64,000 nt of DNA from JAYRZB01 sp041916675. GTDB lineage: Bacteria > Pseudomonadota > Alphaproteobacteria > Rhizobiales > Devosiaceae. A program made the position numbers and the translations under genes. Shown one piece after another: positions 15,914-24,450 of this stretch (position 1 is its first letter; each line of letters starts with the position of its first letter). The stretch spans positions 18,398-82,397 of the forward strand of contig JAYRZB010000010.1 of NCBI GenBank assembly GCA_041916675.1. The letters run 5' to 3'. The notes beneath the pieces were generated by a model. The model made no database searches, had not been told where the DNA came from, and worked only from the letters and a program-made list of their open reading frames with translations.

Positions 15914-16495
15914 CTATCGGCCAATGGCCGTCCGGATCGCGGCGCTTACCGCCTCTACCGGGGCCATGCCATCCACCGAAGTGAGGGCACGCTTGGCGTA
16001 GTAGTACCCGATCAAGGGTGCTGTCTTCTTGTAGTACTCACGGAGGCGCTCTTCGAAGACCTCCGGGTTGTCGTCCTTGCGGACCGGCTGCCCGGCGGCC
16101 TTTGCCTCTTCGGCCCGCTTGATGATGCGCCCCACCAGGGCGCGGTCATCGACGGTGAGCTCGAGAACGGCATCAAGCTTGAGGCCGCGCTCCTTGAGCA
16201 TGTCCTCAACCGCATCGGCCTGGGCCAGCGTCCGGGGATACCCATCCAGGATAAACCCATTCGCGCAATCTTCGGCGTCGATCCGCTCCGCCACGATAGC
16301 GTTCACGATGACGTCCGACACCAGTTCGCCGGCATCCATCACCGCTTTGGCCTTCAGCCCGACCGGTGTACCGGCGGCCACTGCGCTGCGCAGCATGTCG
16401 CCAGTCGAAAGTTGAGGAATACCGTATTGATCCATGAGGATCTTGGCCTGCGTTCCCTTGCCCGCCCCCGGCGGTCCCAGCAGGATCAGCCTCAT
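15914..16495 (-). CDS. adk: Adenylate kinase, short type
   Basis: Adk interconverts 2 ADP with ATP and AMP. The 193-residue protein has the P-loop GPPGAGKGTQA at 7-17, TGDMLR in the AMP site, GFILDGYPRTLAQA and the RKDDNPEVFEERLREYYKKTAPL lid-side segment. It is the short form without the long zinc-type LID insertion, as is common in alphaproteobacteria. Its start overlaps the secY stop by four bases, so secY and adk are translationally coupled. Confidence 0.97.
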   Translation of the reverse strand: MRLILLGPPGAGKGTQAKILMDQYGIPQLSTGDMLRSAVAAGTPVGLKAKAVMDAGELVSDVIVNAIVAERIDAEDCANGFILDGYPRTLAQADAVEDMLKERGLKLDAVLELTVDDRALVGRIIKRAEEAKAAGQPVRKDDNPEVFEERLREYYKKTAPLIGYYYAKRALTSVDGMAPVEAVSAAIRTAIGR

Positions 16496-17829
16496 CGACG
16501 CTTTCCTCCACCCAGCCGGGACTTCTTGACCAGCCCCTCGTATTGCTGCGCGATCAGATGGCTCTGCACCTGGCTGATCGTATCCAGCGTCACAGTCACC
16601 ATGATCAGAAGCGATGTACCGCCGATGAACTGGCTGACATTGAGCTGGCTGTAGAGCACTTCAGGGATCAGCGCCACCACCGTCAGATATATCGCCCCAA
16701 TCACCGTAATGCGCGTCAGCACATAGTCGATGTGCTGGGCCGTACGCTCACCCGGGCGGATACCAGGAATGAAACCGCCAGACCGCTTAAGGTTGTCGGC
16801 CGTATCAGTCGGATTGAAAACAATCGCGGTGTAAAAGAATGCGAAGAAGATAATCAGCGCTGCAAACAGGATCAGATAGAGCGGCTGACCACGACCAAGC
16901 AGCGCAGCCGTCACCTGCAGCCACTGCGGTGCGTCGCCCTGTGCAGCGAACGATGCGATCGTTGCAGGCAGCAGCAGCAGCGATGAGCCAAAGATCACCG
17001 GAATAACGCCCGACGTGTTCAGCTTGAGCGGCAGGTGCGAGGTATCGCCCTGGAACATTTTGTTCCCAACCTGGCGCTTCGGATACTGGATCAGCAAACG
17101 GCGCTGGGCGCGTTCAAAGAACACGATCACGGCAATGACCAGGATCGCCAGAACCAGCAGCACAAGGCCCATATAGCCCGGCAGCGCACCGGTCCTGCTC
17201 AGCTCCAGCGTCTGGGCAATCGAGCCAGGCAAGGTGGCGACGATACCGGCAAAGATGATCAGCGAGATACCATTGCCCACACCACGCGACGTGATCTGTT
17301 CACCCAGCCACATCAGGAACATCGTACCACCACACAGGGAGATTACCGTGGACACGCGGAAGAACCAACCCGGTTCCGCGACGACCCCCTGGCTCGATTC
17401 GAGGCCAACGGCAATGCCATAAGCCTGCACGGCGCAGAACACGACGGCCAGGTACCGGGTGTATTGGTTGAGCTTGCGACGCCCCTGCTCGCCTTCCTTG
17501 CGCATCGCCTCAAGCTTGGGCGAAGCGGTCGAAATAACCTGCACCACGATCGAGGCCGTGATGTAGGGGATCAGATTGAGCGCGAAAATCGCCATGCGCT
17601 GCACGGCGCCGCCGGCGAACATGTCGAACATGCCGAAAATGCCATTCTGGGCACTTTCGAAGTTCTGACGGAACGCATCAGGGTCAATTAACGGCAAAGG
17701 GATATAGGTCCCCAGCCGATAAACAAGCAGCGCGCCCAGAGTGAACCAGATGCGCTGCTGGAGGGCTTTCGCCTTTGAAAATGTCGAAAAACTAAGGTTC
17801 TTGGCCAGTTGCTCGGCTGCGGACGCCAT
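16492..17829 (-). CDS. secY: Protein translocase channel subunit SecY
   Basis: The 445-residue SecY forms the inner-membrane protein-conducting pore with SecE. Ten membrane helices are predictable. Landmarks are LGTYIPLPL in TM1, the plug-side FGMFDMFAGGA, LGEQITSRGVGNGISLIIF in the cytosolic C4/C5 region, and GGFIPGIRPGERTA. The start at 17829 gives a short cytosolic helix before TM1; an upstream frame to 17895 is less likely. A gap of 94 bases separates it from rplO, and its stop overlaps adk. Confidence 0.97.
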   Translation of the reverse strand: MASAAEQLAKNLSFSTFSKAKALQQRIWFTLGALLVYRLGTYIPLPLIDPDAFRQNFESAQNGIFGMFDMFAGGAVQRMAIFALNLIPYITASIVVQVISTASPKLEAMRKEGEQGRRKLNQYTRYLAVVFCAVQAYGIAVGLESSQGVVAEPGWFFRVSTVISLCGGTMFLMWLGEQITSRGVGNGISLIIFAGIVATLPGSIAQTLELSRTGALPGYMGLVLLVLAILVIAVIVFFERAQRRLLIQYPKRQVGNKMFQGDTSHLPLKLNTSGVIPVIFGSSLLLLPATIASFAAQGDAPQWLQVTAALLGRGQPLYLILFAALIIFFAFFYTAIVFNPTDTADNLKRSGGFIPGIRPGERTAQHIDYVLTRITVIGAIYLTVVALIPEVLYSQLNVSQFIGGTSLLIMVTVTLDTISQVQSHLIAQQYEGLVKKSRLGGGKRR

Positions 17830-17923
17830 AATCGCTCCTTGAGCTTTGGGCTGAGACCCGAATGTCAGGTCGTCTCGATCCTTGCGGCGCAGCAAGCGTC
17901 ACAAGGATCAAGAAAACGCGACC

Positions 17924-18409
17924 TTAGGCGTCAGCCTTGTTCTTTGCCTCTGGCATATCGACCTTGCCGCCGAGCGCTTCAATAGCAGCCACCACGCCAG
18001 CAGAAGCATGAACGACGTTGAAGGAAACCTTCTTGGCCTTGAACTCACCGCCGTTGATCAGGCGCACGCCATCCAGCGGGCGACGGATCACGCCTGCGGC
18101 AACCAGGGCCGCTGCGTCGATGACACCCTTGTGGTCGAGCCGACCGGCATCAATAGCCTGCTGGATACGATCGAGGCGCACGGCATTGTAGTGCTTGGGG
18201 TTCGGCACATTGAAGCCGCGCTTGGGCATACGCATGTGAAGGGGCATCTGGCCGCCTTCGAAGCCGTTGATGGCAACACCCGAACGCGCAGTCTGGCCCT
18301 TGCCGCCACGACCACCAGTCTTGCCCTTGCCCGAACCGATGCCACGACCGATGCGGATGCGGGTCTTTGACGAGCCGGGATTGTCGCGAAGTTCGTTCAA
18401 ACGAGTCAT
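17924..18409 (-). CDS. rplO: 50S ribosomal protein L15
   Basis: The 161-residue L15 starts MTRLNELRDNPGSSKTRIRIGRGIGSGKGKTGGRGGKGQ, where a Gly/Arg-rich extension threads into 23S rRNA. The MPLHMRMPKRGFNVPNPKHY segment is the family signature. The globular C-terminal half ends GGKVDMPEAKNKADA, slightly longer than in E. coli. Spacing to rpmD is 16 bases. Confidence 0.97.
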   Translation of the reverse strand: MTRLNELRDNPGSSKTRIRIGRGIGSGKGKTGGRGGKGQTARSGVAINGFEGGQMPLHMRMPKRGFNVPNPKHYNAVRLDRIQQAIDAGRLDHKGVIDAAALVAAGVIRRPLDGVRLINGGEFKAKKVSFNVVHASAGVVAAIEALGGKVDMPEAKNKADA

Positions 18410-18425
18410 TTGCGAATATCCTGTC

Positions 18426-18614
18426 TTACTTTTCGCCGACGACGCGGACGAGGTGCGGCAGCTTGTTGATCATGCCGCGCACTTCAGGGGTGTCCTTCAG
18501 GGTCGACTGCTTGCGCATCTTGTTCAGCCCGAGCCCGATCAGGGTCGCACGCTGGCTCTTCTCACGGCGGATCGGGCTACCGATCTGCTCAATGGTTACT
18601 GTCTTATCGGCCAT
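18426..18614 (-). CDS. rpmD: 50S ribosomal protein L30
   Basis: The 62-residue L30 has the compact alpha-beta pattern TVTIEQIGSPIRREKSQ, LIGLGLNKMRKQSTLKDTPEVRGMI and a closing LPHLVRVV strand. That is the bacterial short form. It lies in its normal place between rpsE and rplO. Confidence 0.96.
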   Translation of the reverse strand: MADKTVTIEQIGSPIRREKSQRATLIGLGLNKMRKQSTLKDTPEVRGMINKLPHLVRVVGEK

Positions 18615-18646
18615 CTATCTTCTCCGTCCCGAGCGCGAGGCTCAGT

Positions 18647-19174
18647 TTACTCGGTTGCCGCTTCGCCGCGGCGAGCCTGCAGTTCCGAGACCTTCAAGCC
18701 ACGACGGGCCGCGACCGAACGCGGGCTGTCAACGCGCTTGAGCGCGTCAAAGGTGGCTCGCACCATGTTGTAGGGGTTAGCAGTGCCCTGCGACTTGGCA
18801 ACGATATCGTTGATGCCAAGAGTTTCGAACACAGCGCGCATCGGACCACCGGCGATGATACCAGTACCGGGCACAGCTGCACGCAGGATCACCTTGCCAG
18901 CACCGTGACGGCCCTGGACATCGTGGTGCAGCGTGCGGGCTTCGCGCAGCGGAACGCGGATCATCTGGCGCTTGGCCTGCTCAGTGGCCTTGCGGATGGC
19001 TTCAGGAACTTCACGGGCCTTGCCGTGACCAAAGCCAACGCGGCCCTTCTGATCACCGACCACCACGAGCGCAGCGAAACCGAACCGCCGACCACCCTTA
19101 ACCACCTTGGCCACACGGTTGATGTGGACCAGGCGATCGATAAACTCGCTCTCGCGCTCTTGTACGTCTCTCAT
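18647..19174 (-). CDS. rpsE: 30S ribosomal protein S5
   Basis: The 175-residue S5 starts with a double-stranded RNA-binding-like domain: FIDRLVHINRVAKVVKGGRRFGFAALVVVGD, followed by GRVGFGHGKAREVPEAIRKA. The second domain includes GTGIIAGGPMRAVFETLGINDIVAKSQGTANPYN. S5 shapes the mRNA entry path and decoding accuracy. The loop GGRRFGF, where spectinomycin resistance changes occur in other bacteria, looks ordinary here. Confidence 0.97.
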   Translation of the reverse strand: MRDVQERESEFIDRLVHINRVAKVVKGGRRFGFAALVVVGDQKGRVGFGHGKAREVPEAIRKATEQAKRQMIRVPLREARTLHHDVQGRHGAGKVILRAAVPGTGIIAGGPMRAVFETLGINDIVAKSQGTANPYNMVRATFDALKRVDSPRSVAARRGLKVSELQARRGEAATE

Positions 19175-19209
19175 TGCTTTACCAGCTCTTCCTGTGTCGT
19201 GATCTGCGC

Positions 19210-19572
19210 TTAGAAGCTGAGGCCGCCTTCGCGGGCAGCGTCAGCCAGGGCCTTGACCCGACCGTGATAAATGTATGCGCCGCGATCAAAGATTACCTCG
19301 GCGACCCCTGCTTTGACGCCGCGTTCGGCGATCAGCTTGCCAACCGTTTCGGCGGCAGCCTGTGTCGAGCCGTTGGTGACCGTTGCCCGGACGTCCTTGT
19401 CCAGGGTCGAAGCCGCAGCGAGCGTACGGCCCGTCGCGTCGTCGATGATCTGCGCATAGATATTCTTGTCCGAGCGGAAAACGCTGAGACGAGGACGACC
19501 GAAGGCACGGGCCTTGAGCGCGCGACGAACGCGGGCCTTGCGGCGGATCGAACCAATTGAGGAGTTTGCCAT
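19210..19572 (-). CDS. rplR: 50S ribosomal protein L18
   Basis: The 120-residue L18 binds 5S rRNA. It has a basic N-terminal arm (IRRKARVRRALKARAFGRPRLSVFRSDKNIYAQIIDD) and the C-terminal VGKLIAERGVKAGVAEVIFDRGAYIYHGRVKALADAAREGG, which is diagnostic. It follows rplF by 12 bases and precedes rpsE by 35. Confidence 0.97.
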   Translation of the reverse strand: MANSSIGSIRRKARVRRALKARAFGRPRLSVFRSDKNIYAQIIDDATGRTLAAASTLDKDVRATVTNGSTQAAAETVGKLIAERGVKAGVAEVIFDRGAYIYHGRVKALADAAREGGLSF

Positions 19573-19584
19573 TGTTTTCGACCC

Positions 19585-20118
19585 TTACTTCTTCTTGCCT
19601 TCTTTGCGGGCGATGTACTCGCCCACATAGCGCACGCCCTTGCCCTTGTAGGGCTCTGGCTTACGATAACCGCGGATGTTAGCCGCAACCTGGCCCACCT
19701 GCTGCTTGTCGGCTCCCGTCACCACAACTTCAGTGGGAGACGGCACAGCAAGCGTGATTCCCGCCGGGGTGACATAGACCACTTCGTGGCTAAACCCAAG
19801 CGAGAGCTTGAGATCTTTGCCCTGAAGGGCGGCGCGATAACCCACGCCCTGGATAGAGAGCTTCTTCTCGAAGCCTGCACTGACACCGGTCACCAGGTTC
19901 TGGATCAGCGCACGAGTGGTGCCCCACGCAGCGCGAGCAGCGGTCGAGTCATCGACCGGCTTGATCACCACGCCATCGCTGGTCTGCTCAGCAGTCACCA
20001 TATCCATCAGAACGATACCAAGTTCCCCCTTCGGGCCCTTGGCCTTCACGGTCGAACCATCGATCGTGACGGTAACGCCCTGAACGGGAGCAACCGGTTT
20101 CTTGCCAGTACGAGACAT
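19585..20118 (-). CDS. rplF: 50S ribosomal protein L6
   Basis: The 177-residue L6 has two repeated alpha-beta domains. The N-terminus reads MSRTGKKPVAPVQGVTV. The second domain carries GVGYRAALQGKDLKLSLGFSH and the signature QQVGQVAANIRGYRKPEPYKGKGVRYVGE, then a Lys-rich end. L6 lies close to the sarcin-ricin loop and helps bind translation factors. Confidence 0.97.
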   Translation of the reverse strand: MSRTGKKPVAPVQGVTVTIDGSTVKAKGPKGELGIVLMDMVTAEQTSDGVVIKPVDDSTAARAAWGTTRALIQNLVTGVSAGFEKKLSIQGVGYRAALQGKDLKLSLGFSHEVVYVTPAGITLAVPSPTEVVVTGADKQQVGQVAANIRGYRKPEPYKGKGVRYVGEYIARKEGKKK

Positions 20119-20158
20119 TTCTAACTACCTTTACGAGTCATCGTCATGCCGAACCTTC

Positions 20159-20557
20159 TTAGAAGACGCGGCAGAGTACCTCACCACCAAGATTCTGAGA
20201 CTTGGCTTCATGATCTGCCATCACGCCCTTGGGCGTGGACAGGATGGAAACGCCGAGACCATTGGCCACCGACGGAATATTCTTGACCGAAGCATAAACG
20301 CGACGGCCCGGACGCGAAACGCGCTCGATCGTGCGGATAACCGGAACGTTGTCCGAATACTTCAGCTCGATCTGCAGTTCCCCTGCCCCATTGTCCAGCT
20401 TGTTCTCCGTGTAGCCACGGATGAAACCTTCGGACTGCAGGACATCCAGCACGCGAGCGCGCAGGGTCGAAGCGGGCGAAACCACCACGTCCTTGCGGCG
20501 CATCTGCGCATTGCGGATGCGGGTCAGCATATCGCCAATCGGATCTGTAAGGCTCAT
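20159..20557 (-). CDS. rpsH: 30S ribosomal protein S8
   Basis: The 132-residue S8 starts SLTDPIGDMLTRIRNAQMRRKDVV and closes with VYASVKNIPSVANGLGVSILSTPKGVMADHEAKSQNLGGEVLCRVF, the classical 16S-binding end. In E. coli S8 represses the spc operon by binding near rplE. Whether that holds here is not visible, since the rplX-rplE junction overlaps. Confidence 0.97.
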   Translation of the reverse strand: MSLTDPIGDMLTRIRNAQMRRKDVVVSPASTLRARVLDVLQSEGFIRGYTENKLDNGAGELQIELKYSDNVPVIRTIERVSRPGRRVYASVKNIPSVANGLGVSILSTPKGVMADHEAKSQNLGGEVLCRVF

Positions 20558-20569
20558 CTTCTACTCTCC

Positions 20570-20875
20570 TTACCAGCTCGACTTGACCATGCCCGGGACC
20601 TGCCCGAGATTGCCAAGCTGACGCAGTGCGATACGGCTCAAACGAAGCTTGCGGTAGTAACCGCGTGCACGGCCCGACACCTCACAACGATTCCGCACTC
20701 GGGTCGGGGAGGAATTGCGCGGGAGCTCGGCCAGCTTGAGCTGGGCAGCAAACCGAACCTCGAGCGGAGCCGACTGGTCCTTGGTCACGGCCTTGAGCGC
20801 GGCGCGCTTGCCGGCGAACTGCTTGGACAGCTTCTTGCGGCGGTTATTCTTTTCGATTGAGCTGGTCTTTGCCAT
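20570..20875 (-). CDS. rpsN: 30S ribosomal protein S14, zinc-free type
   Basis: The 101-residue S14 is the long form without the CxxC zinc ribbon (only one Cys is present, in RNRCEVSGRARGYYRKLRLSR). The N-terminal Lys/Arg-rich helix NNRRKKLSKQFAGKRAALK is typical. It assembles late into the 30S head. It sits between rplE (27 bases) and rpsH (12 bases). Confidence 0.97.
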   Translation of the reverse strand: MAKTSSIEKNNRRKKLSKQFAGKRAALKAVTKDQSAPLEVRFAAQLKLAELPRNSSPTRVRNRCEVSGRARGYYRKLRLSRIALRQLGNLGQVPGMVKSSW

Positions 20876-20902
20876 ATCTCTTCTTACCTCTCACGCTTCC
20901 GC

Positions 20903-21457
20903 TTACTGCCGGAAGGGGAAATTGAAAGCCTTCAGAAGCGCACGCGCCTCATCATCGGACTTCGCGGTGGTGCAGATAATGATATCCATACCCCAGATCT
21001 GATCGACCTGGTCGTAGTTGATTTCCGGGAAGATGATGTGTTCCTTGATACCCATGGCATAGTTGCCACGGCCATCAAAGGAATTGGGGTTCAGCCCACG
21101 GAAGTCACGAACGCGCGGCAAAGCGATGTTCACCAGGCGATCCAGGAACTCATACATGCGCTGCTTGCGAAGGGTCACCTTCACACCGAGCGGCATGTTC
21201 TCACGAACCTTGAAGCCTGCAATCGACTTGCGGGCATGGGTGATCACCGGCTTCTGGCCAGCAATGCGCTCCAGATCGGCGGCAGCGGTCTTGACCTTCT
21301 TGGTGTCGTTGACAGCTTCGCCAACACCCATGTTCAGCACAATCTTGTCGAGCTTGGGCAGCTCCATGACATTCTTGTAGCCAAACTGCTCGGTCAGGCC
21401 CGCACGGATCTTCTCGTCATAAAGGGTCCGAAGACGCGGAACGTAAACTTCAGCCAT
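20903..21457 (-). CDS. rplE: 50S ribosomal protein L5
   Basis: The 184-residue L5 binds 5S rRNA and the P-site tRNA. Signature segments are PKLDKIVLNMGVGEA, ITHARKSIAGFKVRENMPLGVKVTLRKQRMYEFLDRLVNIALPRVRDFRG and GIKEHIIFPEINYD. Its start lies within the end of rplX, an 8-base overlap that suggests coupled translation. Confidence 0.97.
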   Translation of the reverse strand: MAEVYVPRLRTLYDEKIRAGLTEQFGYKNVMELPKLDKIVLNMGVGEAVNDTKKVKTAAADLERIAGQKPVITHARKSIAGFKVRENMPLGVKVTLRKQRMYEFLDRLVNIALPRVRDFRGLNPNSFDGRGNYAMGIKEHIIFPEINYDQVDQIWGMDIIICTTAKSDDEARALLKAFNFPFRQ

Positions 21458-21761
21458 CGATCACATCTCCGGTCGACTTGGCGACGCGAACCTTGACGCC
21501 GTCCTTGATCTGGAACCCGACGCGGGTCGGCTTCCCGTCCTTGTCCGCAACAGCAAGATTCGAAAGGTGAATCGGAGCCTCGCGGGTGAAAATGCCCGAC
21601 TCCTGCGAGGCGGTCTGCTTGGTGTGACGGCGCACCAGGTTGAGCCCCTGCACAACCGCACGGGTTTCTTCTGGAATGACCCGCAGGACCTGGCCACTCT
21701 TGCCTTTGTCCTTGCCGGTCAGAACGACGACCTTGTCGCCCTTTTTAATCTTGGCAGCCAT
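21450..21761 (-). CDS. rplX: 50S ribosomal protein L24
   Basis: The 103-residue L24 contains the KOW motif KIKKGDKVVVLTGKDKGKSGQVLRV at the start and GLNLVRRHTKQT, followed by IFTREAPIHLSNLAV. L24 is an early 23S rRNA assembly initiator. It overlaps rplN by one base and rplE by eight. Confidence 0.97.
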   Translation of the reverse strand: MAAKIKKGDKVVVLTGKDKGKSGQVLRVIPEETRAVVQGLNLVRRHTKQTASQESGIFTREAPIHLSNLAVADKDGKPTRVGFQIKDGVKVRVAKSTGDVIDG

Positions 21762-22129
21762 TACAGCACCTCCGGTGCCAGCGAAATAATCTTCATATGG
21801 TTCTTGGCGCGCAATTCGCGCGGGACCGGCCCGAAGATACGGGTGCCGATCGGCTCCTTGTTGTTGTTGATCAGCACGGCCGCATTGCGGTCGAACCGGA
21901 TCACGGTACCATCAGGACGGCGAATGTCCGCGGCAGTGCGCACCACGATGGCCTTCATAACCTGGCCCTTCTTGACGCGGCCACGCGGGATCGCGTCCTT
22001 GACCGAAACAACGATAATGTCGCCAACCGATGCATACTTGCGGTGAGAACCGCCCAGCACCTTGATGCACATGACACGACGCGCACCTGAATTGTCCGCG
22101 ACGTCGAGATTGGATTGCATCTGAATCAT
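21761..22129 (-). CDS. rplN: 50S ribosomal protein L14
   Basis: The 122-residue L14 starts MIQMQSNLDVADNSGARRVMCIKVLGG and carries DIIVVSVKDAIPRGRVKKGQVMKAIVVRT and TRIFGPVPRELRAKNHMKIISLAPEVL. It bridges to 16S rRNA and binds the silencing factor RsfS. The ATG at 22129 fits the universal N-terminus; a frame extending to 22240 runs into rpsQ. Confidence 0.97.
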   Translation of the reverse strand: MIQMQSNLDVADNSGARRVMCIKVLGGSHRKYASVGDIIVVSVKDAIPRGRVKKGQVMKAIVVRTAADIRRPDGTVIRFDRNAAVLINNNKEPIGTRIFGPVPRELRAKNHMKIISLAPEVL

Positions 22130-22188
22130 GGCTTGATGCCTTCTTTGTTCATGCGGCTCGCCCCAGAGGACCAGCCAAAAATCTGACG

Positions 22189-22422
22189 TTACGCGTTGGT
22201 GACGAGTGTCCAGCGCTTGTTCTTGGAAATCGGAGCGCACTCTTCGATCCAGACGGTATCGCCAACCTTGGCCACGTTGGCCTCGTCGTGGGCATGATAC
22301 TTCTTGGAACGGCGAACCGTCTTCTTCATCACCGGGTGGGTGAAGCGACGTTCGACGCGCACAACGACAGTCTTTTCATTCGCGTCGGAGACCACCGTCC
22401 CCTGCAAAACACGTTTTGGCAT
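22189..22422 (-). CDS. rpsQ: 30S ribosomal protein S17
   Basis: The 77-residue S17 is an OB-fold protein. MPKRVLQGTVVSDANEKTVVVRVERRF, HPVMKKTVRRSKKYHAHDE and VGDTVWIEECAPISKNKRWTLV are the family blocks. It binds early to the 16S 5' domain. The spacer to rplN is 59 bases, larger than most in this operon. Confidence 0.97.
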   Translation of the reverse strand: MPKRVLQGTVVSDANEKTVVVRVERRFTHPVMKKTVRRSKKYHAHDEANVAKVGDTVWIEECAPISKNKRWTLVTNA

Positions 22423-22434
22423 GGGCGTTTCTCC

Positions 22435-22632
22435 TTACTTCTTTTCTGCAGACTTCTCGGCAAGGATCGTCTTGATCCGCGCGATTTCGCGACGGACCAG
22501 GCGCACCCGGGCCGGAGCTTCGAGCTGCTGGGTCGCACGCTGGAAACGCAGGTTGAACTGTTCCTTCTTGAGGTCCAGAAGCGCGTCTTTCAGTTCGTCT
22601 GCGGTTTTGGCCCGCACATCACTGGCTTTCAT
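22435..22632 (-). CDS. rpmC: 50S ribosomal protein L29
   Basis: This 65-residue two-helix protein has LKDALLDLKKEQFNLRFQRATQQLEAPARVRLVRREIARIKTIL, the standard L29 pattern. L29 lies at the tunnel exit and helps dock trigger factor and SRP. It is positioned between rplP and rpsQ as expected. Confidence 0.96.
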   Translation of the reverse strand: MKASDVRAKTADELKDALLDLKKEQFNLRFQRATQQLEAPARVRLVRREIARIKTILAEKSAEKK

Positions 22633-22642
22633 GGCTCAGTCC

Positions 22643-23056
22643 TCAGTCTGCAATGCGGGTGATAACCCGCGTGGTGACCGGCAGCTTCATAGCGCCGAGG
22701 CGAAGGGCTTCCTTCGCGATTTCTTCGCTCACGCCGTCGATCTCGAACATGATGCGGCCTGGCTTGACACGAGCGGCCCAGAATTCAACCGAACCCTTGC
22801 CCTTACCCATGCGCACTTCGGTCGGCTTCTTGGAGACCGGCAAATCCGGGAAAATCCGGATCCACACGCGACCCTGACGCTTCATTTCACGCGTGATCGC
22901 GCGGCGGGCCGCTTCGATCTGGCGTGCAGTGACGCGTTCAGGCTCAGTCGCCTTAAGGCCATACTGGCCGAAATTCAATTCAAAACCGCCCTTGGCCAGG
23001 CCGTGGATACGGCCCTTGTGTGCCTTGCGGAACTTTGTACGTTTTGGTTGCAGCAT
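22643..23056 (-). CDS. rplP: 50S ribosomal protein L16
   Basis: The 137-residue L16 starts MLQPKRTKFRKAHKGRIHGLAKGG and includes ITREMKRQGRVWIRIFPDLPVSKKPTEVRMGKGKGSVEFWAARVKPGRIMFEI. L16 organises the A-site finger and the peptidyl-transferase surroundings. Length and motif order are ordinary. Confidence 0.98.
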   Translation of the reverse strand: MLQPKRTKFRKAHKGRIHGLAKGGFELNFGQYGLKATEPERVTARQIEAARRAITREMKRQGRVWIRIFPDLPVSKKPTEVRMGKGKGSVEFWAARVKPGRIMFEIDGVSEEIAKEALRLGAMKLPVTTRVITRIAD

Positions 23057-23070
23057 TTATCTATGCCTTC

Positions 23071-23787
23071 TTAGTTCGCGGGCGCGCGTTCGCGGCGCTG
23101 GCCCTGACCGCTCTCGCCGCCGCCTTCAGTCGCGCGACGTTCGTGAGCAGACGGATCATGCTCGAGCACTTCGCCCTTGAAGACCCAGACCTTGATGCCA
23201 ATGATGCCGTAAGTGGTTTCGGCTTCTGCAGTGCCATAATCGATGTCAGCACGCAGGGTGTGCAGCGGCACACGACCTTCGCGGTACCATTCGGTACGAG
23301 CGATATCGGCACCACCGAGGCGACCACCAACGTTGACGCGGATACCGCCGGCGCCCATGCGGATCGCGGTCTGCACCGCGCGCTTCATGGCGCGGCGGAA
23401 CGCGACACGGCGCTCCAGCTGCTGGGCGATGCCCTGAGCAACCAGGGTCGCATCGGTTTCCGGCTTGCGCACTTCAACGATGTTGATGTGCACTTCGCTG
23501 TCGGTGAATTTCTTGACCTTGGCGCGGATCTTGTCGATGTCGGCGCCCTTCTTGCCGATCACAATGCCCGGACGAGCGGTGTGGATCGACACCCGGCACT
23601 TGCGGTGCGGACGTTCGATGACGATCTTGGAAACCGCTGCCTGCTTCAGGTCAGCCAGCAGCGCCTTGCGGATCTTCAGGTCTTCCTGCAGCAGCGCACC
23701 ATATTCACCCTTGTTCGCGAACCAGCGCGAATCCCAGGTGCGGTTGATGCCCAGGCGCAGACCGATTGGATTGATCTTCTGACCCAT
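23071..23787 (-). CDS. rpsC: 30S ribosomal protein S3
   Basis: The 238-residue S3 contains a KH domain with the RPGIVIGKKGADIDKIRAKV GxxG loop. The C-terminal domain RMGAGGIRVNVGGRLGGADIARTEWYREGRVPLHTLRADIDYG is diagnostic. The end is Arg/Gly-rich. S3 forms part of the mRNA entry helicase with S4 and S5. Its start overlaps the rplV stop by one base. Confidence 0.98.
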   Translation of the reverse strand: MGQKINPIGLRLGINRTWDSRWFANKGEYGALLQEDLKIRKALLADLKQAAVSKIVIERPHRKCRVSIHTARPGIVIGKKGADIDKIRAKVKKFTDSEVHINIVEVRKPETDATLVAQGIAQQLERRVAFRRAMKRAVQTAIRMGAGGIRVNVGGRLGGADIARTEWYREGRVPLHTLRADIDYGTAEAETTYGIIGIKVWVFKGEVLEHDPSAHERRATEGGGESGQGQRRERAPAN

Positions 23788-24167
23788 CAGACGGTTTCCT
23801 CAACTTGGCGCACCACGATGGTCAGGTGCGAGAATGGCTTTTCGACACGGGCGGACTTGCCGCGCCCGCGGGCCATGAAGCGCTTCATGATCAGCGCATC
23901 ACCAACATAAGCCTCGGCGACCACAAGCGAATCTGTATCCAGACCGTGGTTGTTCTCGGCGTTGGCGATGGCGCTTTCCAGCGTTTTCTTCACTGCGCCT
24001 GCAATACGCTTGCGCGAGAAGGTGAGCTCGGCGAGCGCCTTGTCGACCTTCTTGCCGCGAATGAGCGCAGCCACCAGGTTGAGCTTGATGCCGCTGGTAC
24101 GAACCATGCGGAGCACCGCCTTGGCTTCGTTGTCCTTGAGCGCGCGTTCGGTTTTTGGCTTGCCCAT
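23787..24167 (-). CDS. rplV: 50S ribosomal protein L22
   Basis: The 126-residue L22 lines the peptide tunnel with a long beta hairpin. Visible are LNLVAALIRGKKVDKALAELTFSRKRIA, LDTDSLVVAEAYVGDALIMKRFMARGRGKSARVEKPFSHLTIVV. The hairpin tip region looks normal. The start at 24167 (MGKPKTERALK) follows rpsS by one base; a frame running to 24248 lies in rpsS. Confidence 0.97.
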   Translation of the reverse strand: MGKPKTERALKDNEAKAVLRMVRTSGIKLNLVAALIRGKKVDKALAELTFSRKRIAGAVKKTLESAIANAENNHGLDTDSLVVAEAYVGDALIMKRFMARGRGKSARVEKPFSHLTIVVRQVEETV

Positions 24168-24168
24168 C

Positions 24169-24447
24169 TTACTTCCTCTTGGCCTTCTTGTCGGCCGAGT
24201 GTCCGTAGTAGGTACGGGTCGGAGCGAACTCACCGAACTTGTGACCAATCATGTCTTCATTCACGCTCACCGGCACATGCTTGTGACCGTTGTGAACGCC
24301 AAACGTTAGACCCACGAACTGCGGCAGGATCGTCGAGCGCCGGCTCCAGATCTTGATGACTTCGTTGCGGCCCGATTCACGTGACTTATCTGCCTTCTTG
24401 AGCAGATAGCCGTCGACAAATGGACCCTTCCAGAGTGAACGAGTCAT
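24169..24447 (-). CDS. rpsS: 30S ribosomal protein S19
   Basis: The 92-residue S19 reads MTRSLWKGPFVDGYLL at its start, then IKIWSRRSTILPQFVGLTFGVHNGHKHVPVSVNEDMIGHKFGEFAPTRTYYGH. It binds the 30S head with S13. Three bases separate it from rplB. Confidence 0.98.
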   Translation of the reverse strand: MTRSLWKGPFVDGYLLKKADKSRESGRNEVIKIWSRRSTILPQFVGLTFGVHNGHKHVPVSVNEDMIGHKFGEFAPTRTYYGHSADKKAKRK

Positions 24448-24450
24448 GGC